Origin: Pseudomonadota bacterium | GTDB taxonomy: Bacteria; Pseudomonadota; Alphaproteobacteria; Caulobacterales; Caulobacteraceae | Reading direction: 5' to 3' | DNA: 33,883 nt | Assembly: GCA_021816155.1 (NCBI GenBank) | Contig: JAKAZA010000027.1 | Coordinates: 1 to 33,883, forward strand | In this document: piece after piece, positions 15,335 through 23,440 of the stretch | How positions within the stretch are numbered: position 1 is the stretch's first letter | How the letters are laid out: each line of letters opens with the position of its first letter | Program-made: the position numbers and the translations under genes | Notes under the pieces: generated by a model | Databases searched by the model: none | Told to the model about the DNA's origin: nothing | Seen by the model: only the letters and a program-made list of their open reading frames with translations

Positions 15335-16630
15335 TCAGGCGGAAGGAGAGGCGTACGCGCGCGGATCCAGCCCGAAGAGGCGGGCGGCGTTGAGGCCCAG
15401 GATCTTCGCGCGCGACTCGTCCGACAACCCGCCCATATTGCGCTCGATCGCCTCGGCCGAATGCGGCCACGAGCCCTCGTGGTGCGGGTAGTCGTTGGCC
15501 CAGAGGAAGTTGTCCGCGAGGTCGTACGCCTCCGCCATCCTGACGCCGGCCGGATCGTCCTGGAAGGTGGCGAAGCAATTGCGCCGGAAGTAGGCGCTGG
15601 GCGGCTCCTTCAGGTGCGGACGCACCCAGAAGTGGTGCGCCTTGGCCGCGTGGTCGAGCGTCTCCAGGAGCCACGGAACGAACCCGACGCCGCTTTCCAC
15701 CAGGCCCGCGCGCAGGCCCGGACGCCGCTCGAATACGCCCGAGGCGATCATCTGCACCAGGGGCTCGATGGTGGTCTCCATCGAGTGGCAGGCGTAATTG
15801 ATGATCGCTCCGCCCGCCCCGCCGACGGCCCGCGGATCGCGGCCGGTGGAGACGTGGAACGTGATCACCAGGCCGGTTTCCTCGATCAGCCGCCACATCG
15901 GCTCGAAGCTCGGATCGTTGTACTCAAGCTCGCCCCAACGCTTGGGACCGTAGATCACCGAGTTGGAGAGGCAGAGCGCGCGAAAGCCGCTCTTCGCCGC
16001 CCATTCGATCTCCGCCATCGCGCCGGCCTGATCGCCAGGCGCAATCAGCGCTGCGGGCAGCATGCGTGGACTTTCGCCTTGCATGTGGGGTCCGCAGAAA
16101 GCGTGCGTCCAGCGGTTCCACCGCCGGCACATGGCCATCGCGAAGCGGGTGTCGGGCGTCGCCCAGCAGAGCAGCCCGCGGTTGGGGAACATCAGCTCGG
16201 CGTCGACGCCGTCGGCGACATGGTCGGCGAGCCGCTGCTCGATGGTGCGGCCAGACGCATTGCGCAGCACGTCCTCGTCGTCGAGCGCGCTGAACGCGGC
16301 GGCCGCGCCGGCCGCGCCGACCGAGCCAGGCGAGGCCGGCGTGTTCGGGCCTCGCACCCGCTGGGGCCGGTTGCCCTCGGTGATCAGCCATTGCGTCCCG
16401 TCGGGCTTCGCCTCAAGGCGTGGGATCCGGTCGCGGTACTCGGGCTCGATGCCGGCGAGATAGTCCGCCGGCTCGACCACGTGGGTGTCGGCGGAGAACA
16501 TGAAGTACTTGTTCGGCGCGCCCGGGCGCGCCGAACGCGGCCAGCCCGCCTCGCCCGGTGTCTCACGCCGCCAGAGGTTGTGAGCGGTCCGCTCCGGCTT
16601 CCGCCTGAGGGCCTGCAGGGTGTCGCTCAT
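15335..16630 (-). CDS. Metal-dependent amidohydrolase (ACMSD-like)
   Basis: A 431-aa amidohydrolase of the group related to ACMSD and other aromatic-acid decarboxylases/hydrolases. The N-terminal metal motif SADTHVVEP (Asp48, His50) follows about 45 residues of variable leader. Further motifs are LVITFHVSTG with a metal His and, near the C-terminus, FLWANDYPHHEGSWP with the conserved metal Asp. The ATG at 16630 has GGAGGCG about 6 nt upstream. It lies 75 nt downstream of the acyl-CoA ligase gene on the same strand. Relatives decarboxylate or hydrolyse ring-cleavage and cyclic carboxylic intermediates, which fits the catabolic neighbourhood, but the substrate is unknown. Confidence 0.85.
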   Translation of the reverse strand: MSDTLQALRRKPERTAHNLWRRETPGEAGWPRSARPGAPNKYFMFSADTHVVEPADYLAGIEPEYRDRIPRLEAKPDGTQWLITEGNRPQRVRGPNTPASPGSVGAAGAAAAFSALDDEDVLRNASGRTIEQRLADHVADGVDAELMFPNRGLLCWATPDTRFAMAMCRRWNRWTHAFCGPHMQGESPRMLPAALIAPGDQAGAMAEIEWAAKSGFRALCLSNSVIYGPKRWGELEYNDPSFEPMWRLIEETGLVITFHVSTGRDPRAVGGAGGAIINYACHSMETTIEPLVQMIASGVFERRPGLRAGLVESGVGFVPWLLETLDHAAKAHHFWVRPHLKEPPSAYFRRNCFATFQDDPAGVRMAEAYDLADNFLWANDYPHHEGSWPHSAEAIERNMGGLSDESRAKILGLNAARLFGLDPRAYASPSA

Positions 16631-16705
16631 GGGACGCCTCCGATCTGCCGTCGGCGAGGCTCGCACGCGCGCCGGCGGAGCGTCAACGCCGGCGGAGATT
16701 CCGGG

Positions 16706-18325
16706 TCAGCCGGCGAGGCGATCGCGGTAGCGATCGCGCAGCACCTTCTTGTCAATCTTGCCGGTGGAGGTGAGCGGCACCGCGTCGAAGAGCACGTCGT
16801 CGGGCAGCCACCACTTGACCACGCGAGCCGACAGGAACTCCAGCACGGCGTCCTTGGTCACCCCATGGCCCTCGTGCGCCTCGATGACCAGCAGCGGCCT
16901 TTCCTCCCACTTCGGGTGCGGCACGCCGACCACTGCGGCGATGCGCACGCCCGGGCAGCCGACGGCGGCATTCTCCAGGTCGATCGAGCTGATCCACTCG
17001 CCGCCCGACTTGATCACGTCCTTGGTGCGGTCGGTGATGCGCATGAAGCCGTTGGCGTCGATGGTGGCGATGTCGCCCGTGTCAAACCAACCCTCGGCGT
17101 CCGTGGCGTCTGCGTCCTGCCTGAAATAGCGGCGCACCACCCAGGGCCCGCGCACCTTCAGGGCGCCGGGCGTGGCCCCGTCCCACGGACACTCGACGCC
17201 TTGCTCGTCGACGATCTTCAGCTCGACGCCGAACTGCAGCCGGCCCTGCCGGGTCCAGATGATCTCCTGCGCCTCCTCCTCGCCGAGCGCGGCGATGGCG
17301 GGCGTGGGCGTGGCGACCACGCCGAGCGGGCAGGTCTCGGTCATGCCCCAGATCTGCAGGGTCTCGACGCCATAGCGGGTCTTGAAGGTCTCGGCCATCG
17401 CCCGGGGGACCGCCGAGCCGCCGATCATGACCCGCTTCAGCGTCGCCGCGCGCTGGCCGGTCTCCGCCAGGTAAGCCAGGTACATCGTCCAGATCGTCGG
17501 CACGCCGCCGGTGAACGTGACGCCTTCCTGGGCGATCAGCTCGTGCAGGGACGCGCCGTCCATCCGGTCGCCGGGAAGCACGAGCTTGGCGCCGCAGATC
17601 GGCGCGACGAACGGCAGGCCCCAGGCGGTCGCGTGGTACAGTGACGAGCACGGCATCACCACGTCGAACGGCGTGAAGCCGAACGCCGAGGCCAGACCCG
17701 CGCCCATGCCGTGCAACACGATTGCGCGGTGGCTGTAGAGCACGCCCTTCGGGTCGCCCGTGGTGCCGGACGTGTAGCAGAGGAAGGCGCCCGCATTCTC
17801 GTCGAGCGTCGGCCAGTCGTAGCCCTCCGGCTCGCCGGCGATCAGCGTCTCGTAGCAGAGTGCGTCGACGGCGCCTGGAAGATGGGCGGCGGCGCTCGCG
17901 AGCATGACGTACGTGGTCACGCGTTCGAGGCGCGGCGCCAGGCGCTCGACCTGGGCCAGCAGGTTGCGCTCGAACAGGAGGACGCGGCTGGCGGCGTGGT
18001 TGATCGTGTAGGCGAGCTGGTCGTCGGAGAGCCGCGGGTTGGCCGTGTGCAGCACCGCGCCGAAGCCTGGCGCGGCGTAGAACAGCTCGAGGTGCCGGTG
18101 GGTGTTCCAGGCAAGCGAGGTCACCCGATCGCCCGACGCCACGCCCAGCCGGCGAAGCGCGTGGGCGGCCTGGCCCGCCCGCGCGGCGAGGCCCGCGTAG
18201 TCGTAGCGCCAAAGGGGCTCCTCGATCGCCCGCGAGACGATCTCGCGCCTCGGATGGGCTGTGGCCGCGTATTTCAAGACGCCGGAGACCAGGAGCGGCG
18301 TCGTCTGCATCAGGCCTGGGATCAT
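16706..18325 (-). CDS. Acyl-CoA ligase (AMP-forming, medium-chain type)
   Basis: A 539-aa ANL-family ligase that activates a carboxylic acid to its CoA ester through an acyl-adenylate. The phosphate loop [16 protein letters not shown], the WGMTETCP motif, [12 protein letters not shown], the hinge [15 protein letters not shown] and the C-terminal catalytic Lys in STGKIDKK are all intact. The layout and the opening [16 protein letters not shown] resemble AlkK-like medium-chain fatty acid ligases. The ATG at 18325 is preceded by GAGG; upstream codons look non-coding. It lies 79 nt downstream of the receiver/partner gene pair and upstream of the amidohydrolase. It probably feeds CoA esters to the dehydrogenases and the thiolase-like aldolase of this window. 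Confidence 0.9.
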   Translation of the reverse strand: MIPGLMQTTPLLVSGVLKYAATAHPRREIVSRAIEEPLWRYDYAGLAARAGQAAHALRRLGVASGDRVTSLAWNTHRHLELFYAAPGFGAVLHTANPRLSDDQLAYTINHAASRVLLFERNLLAQVERLAPRLERVTTYVMLASAAAHLPGAVDALCYETLIAGEPEGYDWPTLDENAGAFLCYTSGTTGDPKGVLYSHRAIVLHGMGAGLASAFGFTPFDVVMPCSSLYHATAWGLPFVAPICGAKLVLPGDRMDGASLHELIAQEGVTFTGGVPTIWTMYLAYLAETGQRAATLKRVMIGGSAVPRAMAETFKTRYGVETLQIWGMTETCPLGVVATPTPAIAALGEEEAQEIIWTRQGRLQFGVELKIVDEQGVECPWDGATPGALKVRGPWVVRRYFRQDADATDAEGWFDTGDIATIDANGFMRITDRTKDVIKSGGEWISSIDLENAAVGCPGVRIAAVVGVPHPKWEERPLLVIEAHEGHGVTKDAVLEFLSARVVKWWLPDDVLFDAVPLTSTGKIDKKVLRDRYRDRLAG

Positions 18326-18404
18326 CGTGAGCCTCTTCGAAGCGCGATGATCTGACTTGTCGGATCGGGCGGGGCGGAAGGCAAGGCCGCCCGCGCCGGG
18401 GTGC

Positions 18405-18905
18405 TCAGGCCGTCGCGGCCCGCCGCGCCACATCCTCGCCGGTGTGGCGGTCGCTCACTTGCTTCAAGCCCGCCAGGACTTTGGCCGTCATGTGCTCGTT
18501 GTTGGCGCCGCCGATGTTGAAGGCCAGCAGTTGCAGCGTCTGCACGTGGACGCCGATGGCGGGGCGGTTGAGACGCTCGGCCGCGACGAGCCGGTCGAGA
18601 AGGTCGCAGAGGCTCACCAGCGCAACGTCCGCGCCCGGCGCATCGCAGACAGCACCGAGGCCTACCGACCGCGACGCTACGGAATAGAGGGCCTGCAGGG
18701 GCTCGGCGGCGAAATCCGGCGGCAGCCCGTTGAACACCGTCAGTATCTCGTTGGCCGCGCGCTGCAGCTCTGTGAGGCATTCGGGCTTGATCTGCTCGAG
18801 ATTGGCGTTGGCCGCCTTGACGGCGGCTGCGACGGTGATTCCGCCGGCTTCGGCCAGCTGGGTCGCCAATCTCAGCTTCGGGAACTCGAACCTCACTCCA
18901 CTCAT
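18405..18905 (-). CDS. Small helical protein paired with a receiver-domain protein
   Basis: A 166-aa protein that I do not recognise with certainty. It is mainly helical by inspection (long Ala/Leu/Glu-rich heptad-like stretches such as ITVAAAVKAANANLEQI and LCDLLDRLVAAERL), with no signal peptide or membrane segment. Its ATG overlaps the stop of the receiver-domain gene by 4 nt (ATGA), a tight coupling that suggests the two proteins work together. Similar small helical proteins next to lone receivers in alphaproteobacteria are often thought to be chemotaxis- or phosphorelay-linked. That link is inference. Confidence 0.6.
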   Translation of the reverse strand: MSGVRFEFPKLRLATQLAEAGGITVAAAVKAANANLEQIKPECLTELQRAANEILTVFNGLPPDFAAEPLQALYSVASRSVGLGAVCDAPGADVALVSLCDLLDRLVAAERLNRPAIGVHVQTLQLLAFNIGGANNEHMTAKVLAGLKQVSDRHTGEDVARRAATA

Positions 18906-19507
18906 GACGCTCGCTCCAAAGATTCGGCGCCCAGGCGCGGACGTGAATCTTCTGGGTGAGAGGGATTACGATTTGGTTCAGCTTGAGCAGGAACGTCGTT
19001 CTCTCGCCGGCGCGGGTGGCTGCTGGGCGGATCGCGCCTGTCGAAACGACGGTCGGGCCCGATGTAGTTGTCCGAAAGCAGGAACGGGCGCCCTTGCCGG
19101 ACGATCCACATGATCCGCTCCAGCATCACCACCGGCGCCAGCGGCTTGGCGATGATGAAATGGCTCCCGCAGTCGCGCGCGTTGGCGACATCGGACATAC
19201 GCGTGTGGCCGGTCGTCAGCAGGACCGGCGTGTGCCGGTTGGGCGGCGGCACGTTCTTGCGCAACCAACGCACGAACGCGAAGCCCTCGCCGGTCTCGGC
19301 GATCGCGTCGACGATCATCAGGTCTACCTGGTTGTGCTCGACCACCTCCTTGGCTTCCGCCACGGTGGCGCAGCGGTGGATATTGCGCGCGCCCAGACCC
19401 GTCAGAATCTGGCCGAGAATCGCCAGACCGATGGGCGAGGGGTCGAGCAACAGCACCACTGTCTTCGACAGGTTGAATCGCTGGTGAGACTTCGGATCGA
19501 GCGCCAT
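18902..19507 (-). CDS. CheY-like receiver-domain protein with a GPDRR tail
   Basis: A 201-aa response regulator with a single receiver domain (about residues 15-140) and no DNA-binding domain. The phosphate-accepting Asp67 is in LMIVDAIAE, the switch Thr98/99 in VLLTTGH and the conserved Lys121 in IIAKPL. The N-terminal acidic pair is reduced to LLLDPSP (one Asp). After the receiver comes a basic, disordered-looking tail with IGPDRRFDRRD and PRRREND. Such a GPDRR motif recurs in alphaproteobacterial lone receivers. The gene is first in a unit with the small helical protein. No kinase is adjacent, although a hybrid kinase lies at the window's end. Confidence 0.85.
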   Translation of the reverse strand: MALDPKSHQRFNLSKTVVLLLDPSPIGLAILGQILTGLGARNIHRCATVAEAKEVVEHNQVDLMIVDAIAETGEGFAFVRWLRKNVPPPNRHTPVLLTTGHTRMSDVANARDCGSHFIIAKPLAPVVMLERIMWIVRQGRPFLLSDNYIGPDRRFDRRDPPSSHPRRRENDVPAQAEPNRNPSHPEDSRPRLGAESLERAS

Positions 19508-19545
19508 CGTCGCTCAAGCGTCCCGCTGACTGCACATTACATTTG

Positions 19546-19574
19546 GCATAACGCTGCCAGTATTCCAGCCACAA
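19546..19574 (-). promoter_or_regulatory. Candidate sigma-70-like promoter of the receiver gene
   Basis: On the minus strand TTGTGG (19574-19569) and TTATGC (19551-19546) are separated by 17 nt, giving a reasonable -35/-10 pair about 39 nt upstream of the receiver-gene start. The 173-nt gap is clearly more AT-rich than its surroundings. This is a pattern match only. The rest of 19508-19680 shows nothing else I can name. Confidence 0.35.
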
Positions 19575-19680
19575 CAACCCGAGCCGGTCGGTACGGAAGC
19601 CGTAGCGGCGACAACTTAAGGAAGACTTCCCAAGCGCCGCAGATCCATCCGCGGCGCGCGCCACGACGCCGAAGCCGCGG

Positions 19681-22152
19681 TCAGCCCGCCGCGCGCCGGG
19701 CCGCTGCCTCGTGGATGAGCGCCGAGCTGCGTGGCCGGCGCTGGCTCAGCGGGATCGGCGCCTCGCCGATGACGCCGGCGGCTTCCAGGCGGTCGATTTC
19801 GCCGCGGGCGAGGCCGAGGATCCGCGAGAGCACGTCGCGGCTCGACTGGCCGAGCGTCGGCGCCGGGCGCCTGATGGGATAGGGCGCGCCTTCCTCGCGG
19901 AACACCGGCGACGGCTGCTGCAGGAATTCCACGTGGGGCCGCTCGACCTCCTGCCACACGCCGCGCGCCATCAGGTGCGGCTCGTAGAGCAGCGTCTCGA
20001 CGGCGCCGCGCGCCACGCCGGCCGCGACGCCGGCCGCCTGCAGCGCTTCCATCGCCTCGTCGGGCGAGCGGGCGCGCGTCCAGTCCGCGATCGCCGCCTC
20101 CAGCTCCGCCTCCCGGGCGCGTCGTCCCGTGGCGGTGGCGAGCGCGGGGTCGCCCCCGAGGTCCGGACGCTCGATCACGCGGCAGAGCGCCCGCCAGGCG
20201 GCGTCGTCCGTCACGGCGACCACCACCCAGCCGTCGTGCGCGTCGCACGGGAAGACGCCATGCGGGACATGCGTCTGATGGCGATTGCCAGTTCGCGGAG
20301 CGACCCGGCCCGTCACCGACTGCTCGATCAGCCAGGGCGCGACCAATGGGAAGAGGCACTCGACCTGCGCAAGGTCGATGTACTGGCCCTCGCCGGTGCG
20401 CTGGCGATGGCGCAGGGCCGCGAGCACCGCCGGGCAGGCCGAAAGGCCGCCGATCGGGTCACCGTAGGCGATGTGGTTCATGGTCGGCGGATCGTCAGGC
20501 CCACCGGTCAGCAGCGGCAAGCCCGCGCCCTGCTCCAGCGTCGAGCCGTAGGCGCGCAGCTCGGCCCAGGGCGAAGCGGCCCCGTAGGCTGGCATCGACA
20601 TCATGACGATGTCCGGCCGCGCCGCACGGAACGCTGCGTAGTCGAGGCCGAAGCCGGCGAGGACGCCCACACCGTAATTCTCGACCACCGCGTCGGCGGT
20701 CGCCACCAGGCGCAGGAGCAGTTCGACTCCCTCACGGCTGGTGAGATCGAGCGTGATCCCCGTCTTGTTGCGGTTCACCCAGTTGAAATAGAGCGGCTTC
20801 TCATAGCCGAACGCCGCGATCGCCTCCTCGCTGTAGTCGGCGCCGCGCCACCAGTCGGGATAGCCGCGAGCTTCGACCTTGATCACCTCGGCGCCGAGAT
20901 CGGCGAGCTGGCGCGTGCCCACCGGCCCGGCCCAGCCCATCGTCATGTCGATGATCCGGACCCCTTCCAGCGGCAACGAGCCGGGGCCGGCCCTCGCCGG
21001 CCGCGGCTCGGGCCGCGACGGGCGCAAGTCCGCCGAATGCTCGCCGGCCAGCGGCGCAACCCCGACGTCCGCCGGCGGCGTCGCCGTAAGGCGCTGCGGC
21101 AGCGTCGGCGCGTCGAAGCGCGCCTCCCCGATCCTCACCTCGCCGTAGGCGCCGTGGGCCCGATGGACGGGCGAGGCCAGCAGCTCGGCGGGCGATGGCG
21201 TGACCACCAGCGGCACGCGGCGCGACAGCGCCTCGTCGGCCCACTCGCGGGCGGTGCGGGTCAGGAGCCGGGCGGCGATGATCGTATCGACCTCGTCGCC
21301 GACCAGAAGCCGCTCGGCCGCGGTCACGAAGCCCGGCCGGCTCGCAAGCTCGGGGACGCCCAGCATGTCGCAGAGCCCCCGCCACTGGTCGGTGGTGAAC
21401 GCCGTAACGCCCAGCCAGCCGTCCCTGGTCGGATAGACCCCGGTCGGGAACACGGGGAAGAAGTGGTTGCGGCCCCATCGCTGCTCCTCGAGCCCCGCCT
21501 GGGTGACGACTGCGTGGGTGAACTCGCCGACCAGCACGTTGGCCTCGTGGATGCTGATCTCGTAGCGCCGGCCCAATCCGCCGCCGATCAGCGCCGCGAC
21601 CGCCGCGGAGAAGGCACTCAGCGCGCCCGGTGCGAACGACTGGTGCTCAGTCAGCATCACCGGCGTCTCAGCCGGCCCGACGCCACGCACAAGCCCGGCC
21701 AGAGCGCGTACGGTGCTGTCGGTCGCCGCGTAGTCCTTGTAGGGACCGCTCTCGCCGAACCAGCTGATCGCGACGATGACGAGCCCCGGATTCGTCGCCC
21801 GCAGGGCGGCGTGCCCCGCGGGTCCGGCATCGTCCCAGGCGCCTCGACGCGCATCAAGCAGGACGTCGACACCGCCGGCGATCCCGGCCAGACGCTCCAC
21901 ATCGCCGGGCGCGACGACGACGCTCCGCTTGTTGGTGTTCATCCAGGCGAAGACGGCGCTCTCGCGACGCCCCCCGCCGACGTCGATAACCGGCGCGAGA
22001 CTGCGGTCGGGGTCGCCGCCCGGCGGCTCGACCTTGACGACGTCAGCCCCAAGGTCGGCGAACAGCTTCCCGCAATAGGCCAGCGCCTGGCCGGTCCCGA
22101 ATTCAGCGACGCGCACGCCCGTCAGCGCACGCCCGCTCGCGCCATCGCCCAT
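19681..22152 (-). CDS. Tandem CaiB/BaiF (family III) CoA-transferase
   Basis: An 823-aa protein made of two family-III CoA-transferase halves in one chain; single-domain members have about 400 aa. Half one (about 9-375) starts RALTGVRVAEFGTGQ and has LGADVVKVEPPGGD and, at YAATDSTVRALAGL, an Asp145 at the catalytic position. A Pro/Arg-rich linker (376-392) follows. Half two (393-823) starts LPLEGVRIIDMTMG, with LGADVIKVE-like LGAEVIKVE, but the matching position reads AYGSTLEQGAGL (Gly536), so its catalytic Asp is missing. CoA-transferases move CoA between acids; the natural dimer is interlocked, so a fused pair may form one unit with one active site. The ATG at 22152 follows GGGAG by about 6 nt. 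Confidence 0.85.
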   Translation of the reverse strand: MGDGASGRALTGVRVAEFGTGQALAYCGKLFADLGADVVKVEPPGGDPDRSLAPVIDVGGGRRESAVFAWMNTNKRSVVVAPGDVERLAGIAGGVDVLLDARRGAWDDAGPAGHAALRATNPGLVIVAISWFGESGPYKDYAATDSTVRALAGLVRGVGPAETPVMLTEHQSFAPGALSAFSAAVAALIGGGLGRRYEISIHEANVLVGEFTHAVVTQAGLEEQRWGRNHFFPVFPTGVYPTRDGWLGVTAFTTDQWRGLCDMLGVPELASRPGFVTAAERLLVGDEVDTIIAARLLTRTAREWADEALSRRVPLVVTPSPAELLASPVHRAHGAYGEVRIGEARFDAPTLPQRLTATPPADVGVAPLAGEHSADLRPSRPEPRPARAGPGSLPLEGVRIIDMTMGWAGPVGTRQLADLGAEVIKVEARGYPDWWRGADYSEEAIAAFGYEKPLYFNWVNRNKTGITLDLTSREGVELLLRLVATADAVVENYGVGVLAGFGLDYAAFRAARPDIVMMSMPAYGAASPWAELRAYGSTLEQGAGLPLLTGGPDDPPTMNHIAYGDPIGGLSACPAVLAALRHRQRTGEGQYIDLAQVECLFPLVAPWLIEQSVTGRVAPRTGNRHQTHVPHGVFPCDAHDGWVVVAVTDDAAWRALCRVIERPDLGGDPALATATGRRAREAELEAAIADWTRARSPDEAMEALQAAGVAAGVARGAVETLLYEPHLMARGVWQEVERPHVEFLQQPSPVFREEGAPYPIRRPAPTLGQSSRDVLSRILGLARGEIDRLEAAGVIGEAPIPLSQRRPRSSALIHEAAARRAAG

Positions 22153-22291
22153 CGACGTCTCCCATCGCGGACGTTCTGAACGGCCATCGGGGCCGCCGGC
22201 GCCCGTCTCCGCGACAGGTGTGCCGCAACCGGCGGGCGCATGCAATCTGGCCGCGACGTAAGCCGGCGCGGGTCCTTCGCGCGCTGTCGGA

Positions 22292-22900
22292 TCAGAGCTT
22301 TTGCGAAATCAGCAGCCGCCCTGGCCCCAGGCGCTCCAGCACCGTCTTGAGGTCGGTGGCGCTGACAGCGAAGCAACCCTCGCTGCGCCCGAGCATGCCC
22401 TGGGCCGTCACCATCGACGGCCCGACGTACCAGGCCGAATGGACCACGATGCCGCGCGCCTCGGCGTTGGAGTTGCTTGGGTCGAGCCCGACGAGGCGCA
22501 TCGAGCGGCCGTGGGCGCCGATGTAGTAGTCCCCGGTCAGGAAGTCGCCGCGCGAGGTGGCGTCCGAGCCCGGCGCGTTGGAGAAGTGGCTGAGCCAGCC
22601 GGTCTTGTACGGGTCCGAGCCGCGGCCATGCGCCACAAGCAGCGTGTCGACCTTGCCGTTCGCCAGATCGACGAGATGGAGGCGCGGCGCGCTGGACGGC
22701 TGGGCGAAGTCCGCCACGCCGACGACGTCGCGGTGGGCGATGCGTGATCCGGCGCGACCAAGACCGGCGCGGGCGGCGTCGAGCACCTTCGACCAATTGG
22801 CCATGGCGCGGACGGGACTTGCGAGCGCGCCCGACCCGACGGCCGCCAGCGCTGCTTTGAGAACGAAACGGCGCGAACGGCCGGAGGAACGATGCGACAT
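22292..22900 (-). CDS. Tat-exported L,D-transpeptidase-like protein (YkuD_2 type)
   Basis: A 202-aa protein with a twin-arginine signal (SGRSRRFVLKAALAAVGSGALA, with cleavage near residue 32 after VRA). The catalytic domain is of the murein L,D-transpeptidase kind. The active-site arrangement is His154 in VVHSAWYV and Ser173-Gly175-Cys176 in GRSEGCFA, the HxnSxGC form of the YkuD family. The segment with HGRGSDP and FSNAPGSDATSRGDF is typical of the YkuD_2 branch. It should act in the periplasm on peptidoglycan cross-links or lipoprotein attachment. The Tat signal favours the ATG at 22900 over the longer frame, although its ribosome site (GGGGG) is weak. It follows the CoA-transferase region with no functional link. 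Confidence 0.82.
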   Translation of the reverse strand: MSHRSSGRSRRFVLKAALAAVGSGALASPVRAMANWSKVLDAARAGLGRAGSRIAHRDVVGVADFAQPSSAPRLHLVDLANGKVDTLLVAHGRGSDPYKTGWLSHFSNAPGSDATSRGDFLTGDYYIGAHGRSMRLVGLDPSNSNAEARGIVVHSAWYVGPSMVTAQGMLGRSEGCFAVSATDLKTVLERLGPGRLLISQKL

Positions 22901-23000
22901 GCCCCCACTTGAAAGGCTACGGCGGTCCGCCGCGAACAATAACCACTGCCCGTTTCCCGTGATCCGCGGCGAGCGTCGACCGGACGATTTGCCGCAGGCG

Positions 23001-23029
23001 CCGCCCGCAGGTGGCGCGGCGGCGGGCGG
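23001..23029. repeat. Inverted repeat in a divergent promoter region
   Basis: CCGCCCGC at 23001-23008 pairs with GCGGGCGG at 23022-23029 over a 13-nt loop. It lies in the 235-nt gap between the transpeptidase gene (minus) and the 83-aa protein gene (plus). In such GC-rich DNA this may be chance. I see no other clear signal in the gap. Confidence 0.25.
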
Positions 23030-23135
23030 ATGGTCGAGGACGACCCCGTACATTTCCTTAGGCGCCCACCCGGAATGGAGCGCCGGCTCAGAACCTTCTA
23101 GCCATGCGCTCAGGCATTTCATGCGGAGAGCCGAC

Positions 23136-23387
23136 ATGGCCGACATCTATCACCCCGCCCAACCAACCCCGGCGCTGGTGAGCCGCCCGCAGGTGCGAAC
23201 CGACGCGCCAGACGAGTATCTCCAGCTGACGCCGCAGGGCGCCGCCATGTGGACCACCGACCCGGCGGCCGCGACCCCCTTCGTCTCGATGCGCGAGGCG
23301 ACGCGCGCCGCCGCCCGCCTGCCGGGATCGCTGCGCGCCTACGGCGTCCCGATCGGAGGCGAACTCGGCCGCAGAATCCTGCACTGA
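23136..23387 (+). CDS. Small hypothetical protein (83 aa)
   Basis: An 83-aa protein with no recognised domain, signal peptide or membrane segment. The ATG at 23136 is favoured because GGAGAG lies 6-11 nt upstream, and the residues before it lose any protein-like pattern. The sequence is Pro/Ala-rich in front (HPAQPTPALVSRPQV), then has a YLQLTPQGAAMWT stretch and a C-terminal GEL-GRRILH. Nearly every gap around it is short, and the start codon, ribosome site and clean stop make it a credible gene. It precedes pfkB by 53 nt on the same strand. Function is unknown. Confidence 0.55.
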   Translation: MADIYHPAQPTPALVSRPQVRTDAPDEYLQLTPQGAAMWTTDPAAATPFVSMREATRAAARLPGSLRAYGVPIGGELGRRILH

Positions 23388-23440
23388 CCATGGCCGCCCG
23401 AGTGAGCGCCAGCCGGTAGGACGCCATCGGAGATCCGCCC

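Noticed and set aside
15461-17644. 727-codon open plus-strand frame
   Set aside because: Antisense to the amidohydrolase and acyl-CoA ligase genes, both of which have complete family motifs.
19711-22179. 822-codon open plus-strand frame
   Set aside because: Mirror frame of the double CoA-transferase, with no recognisable motif and shadow-like composition.
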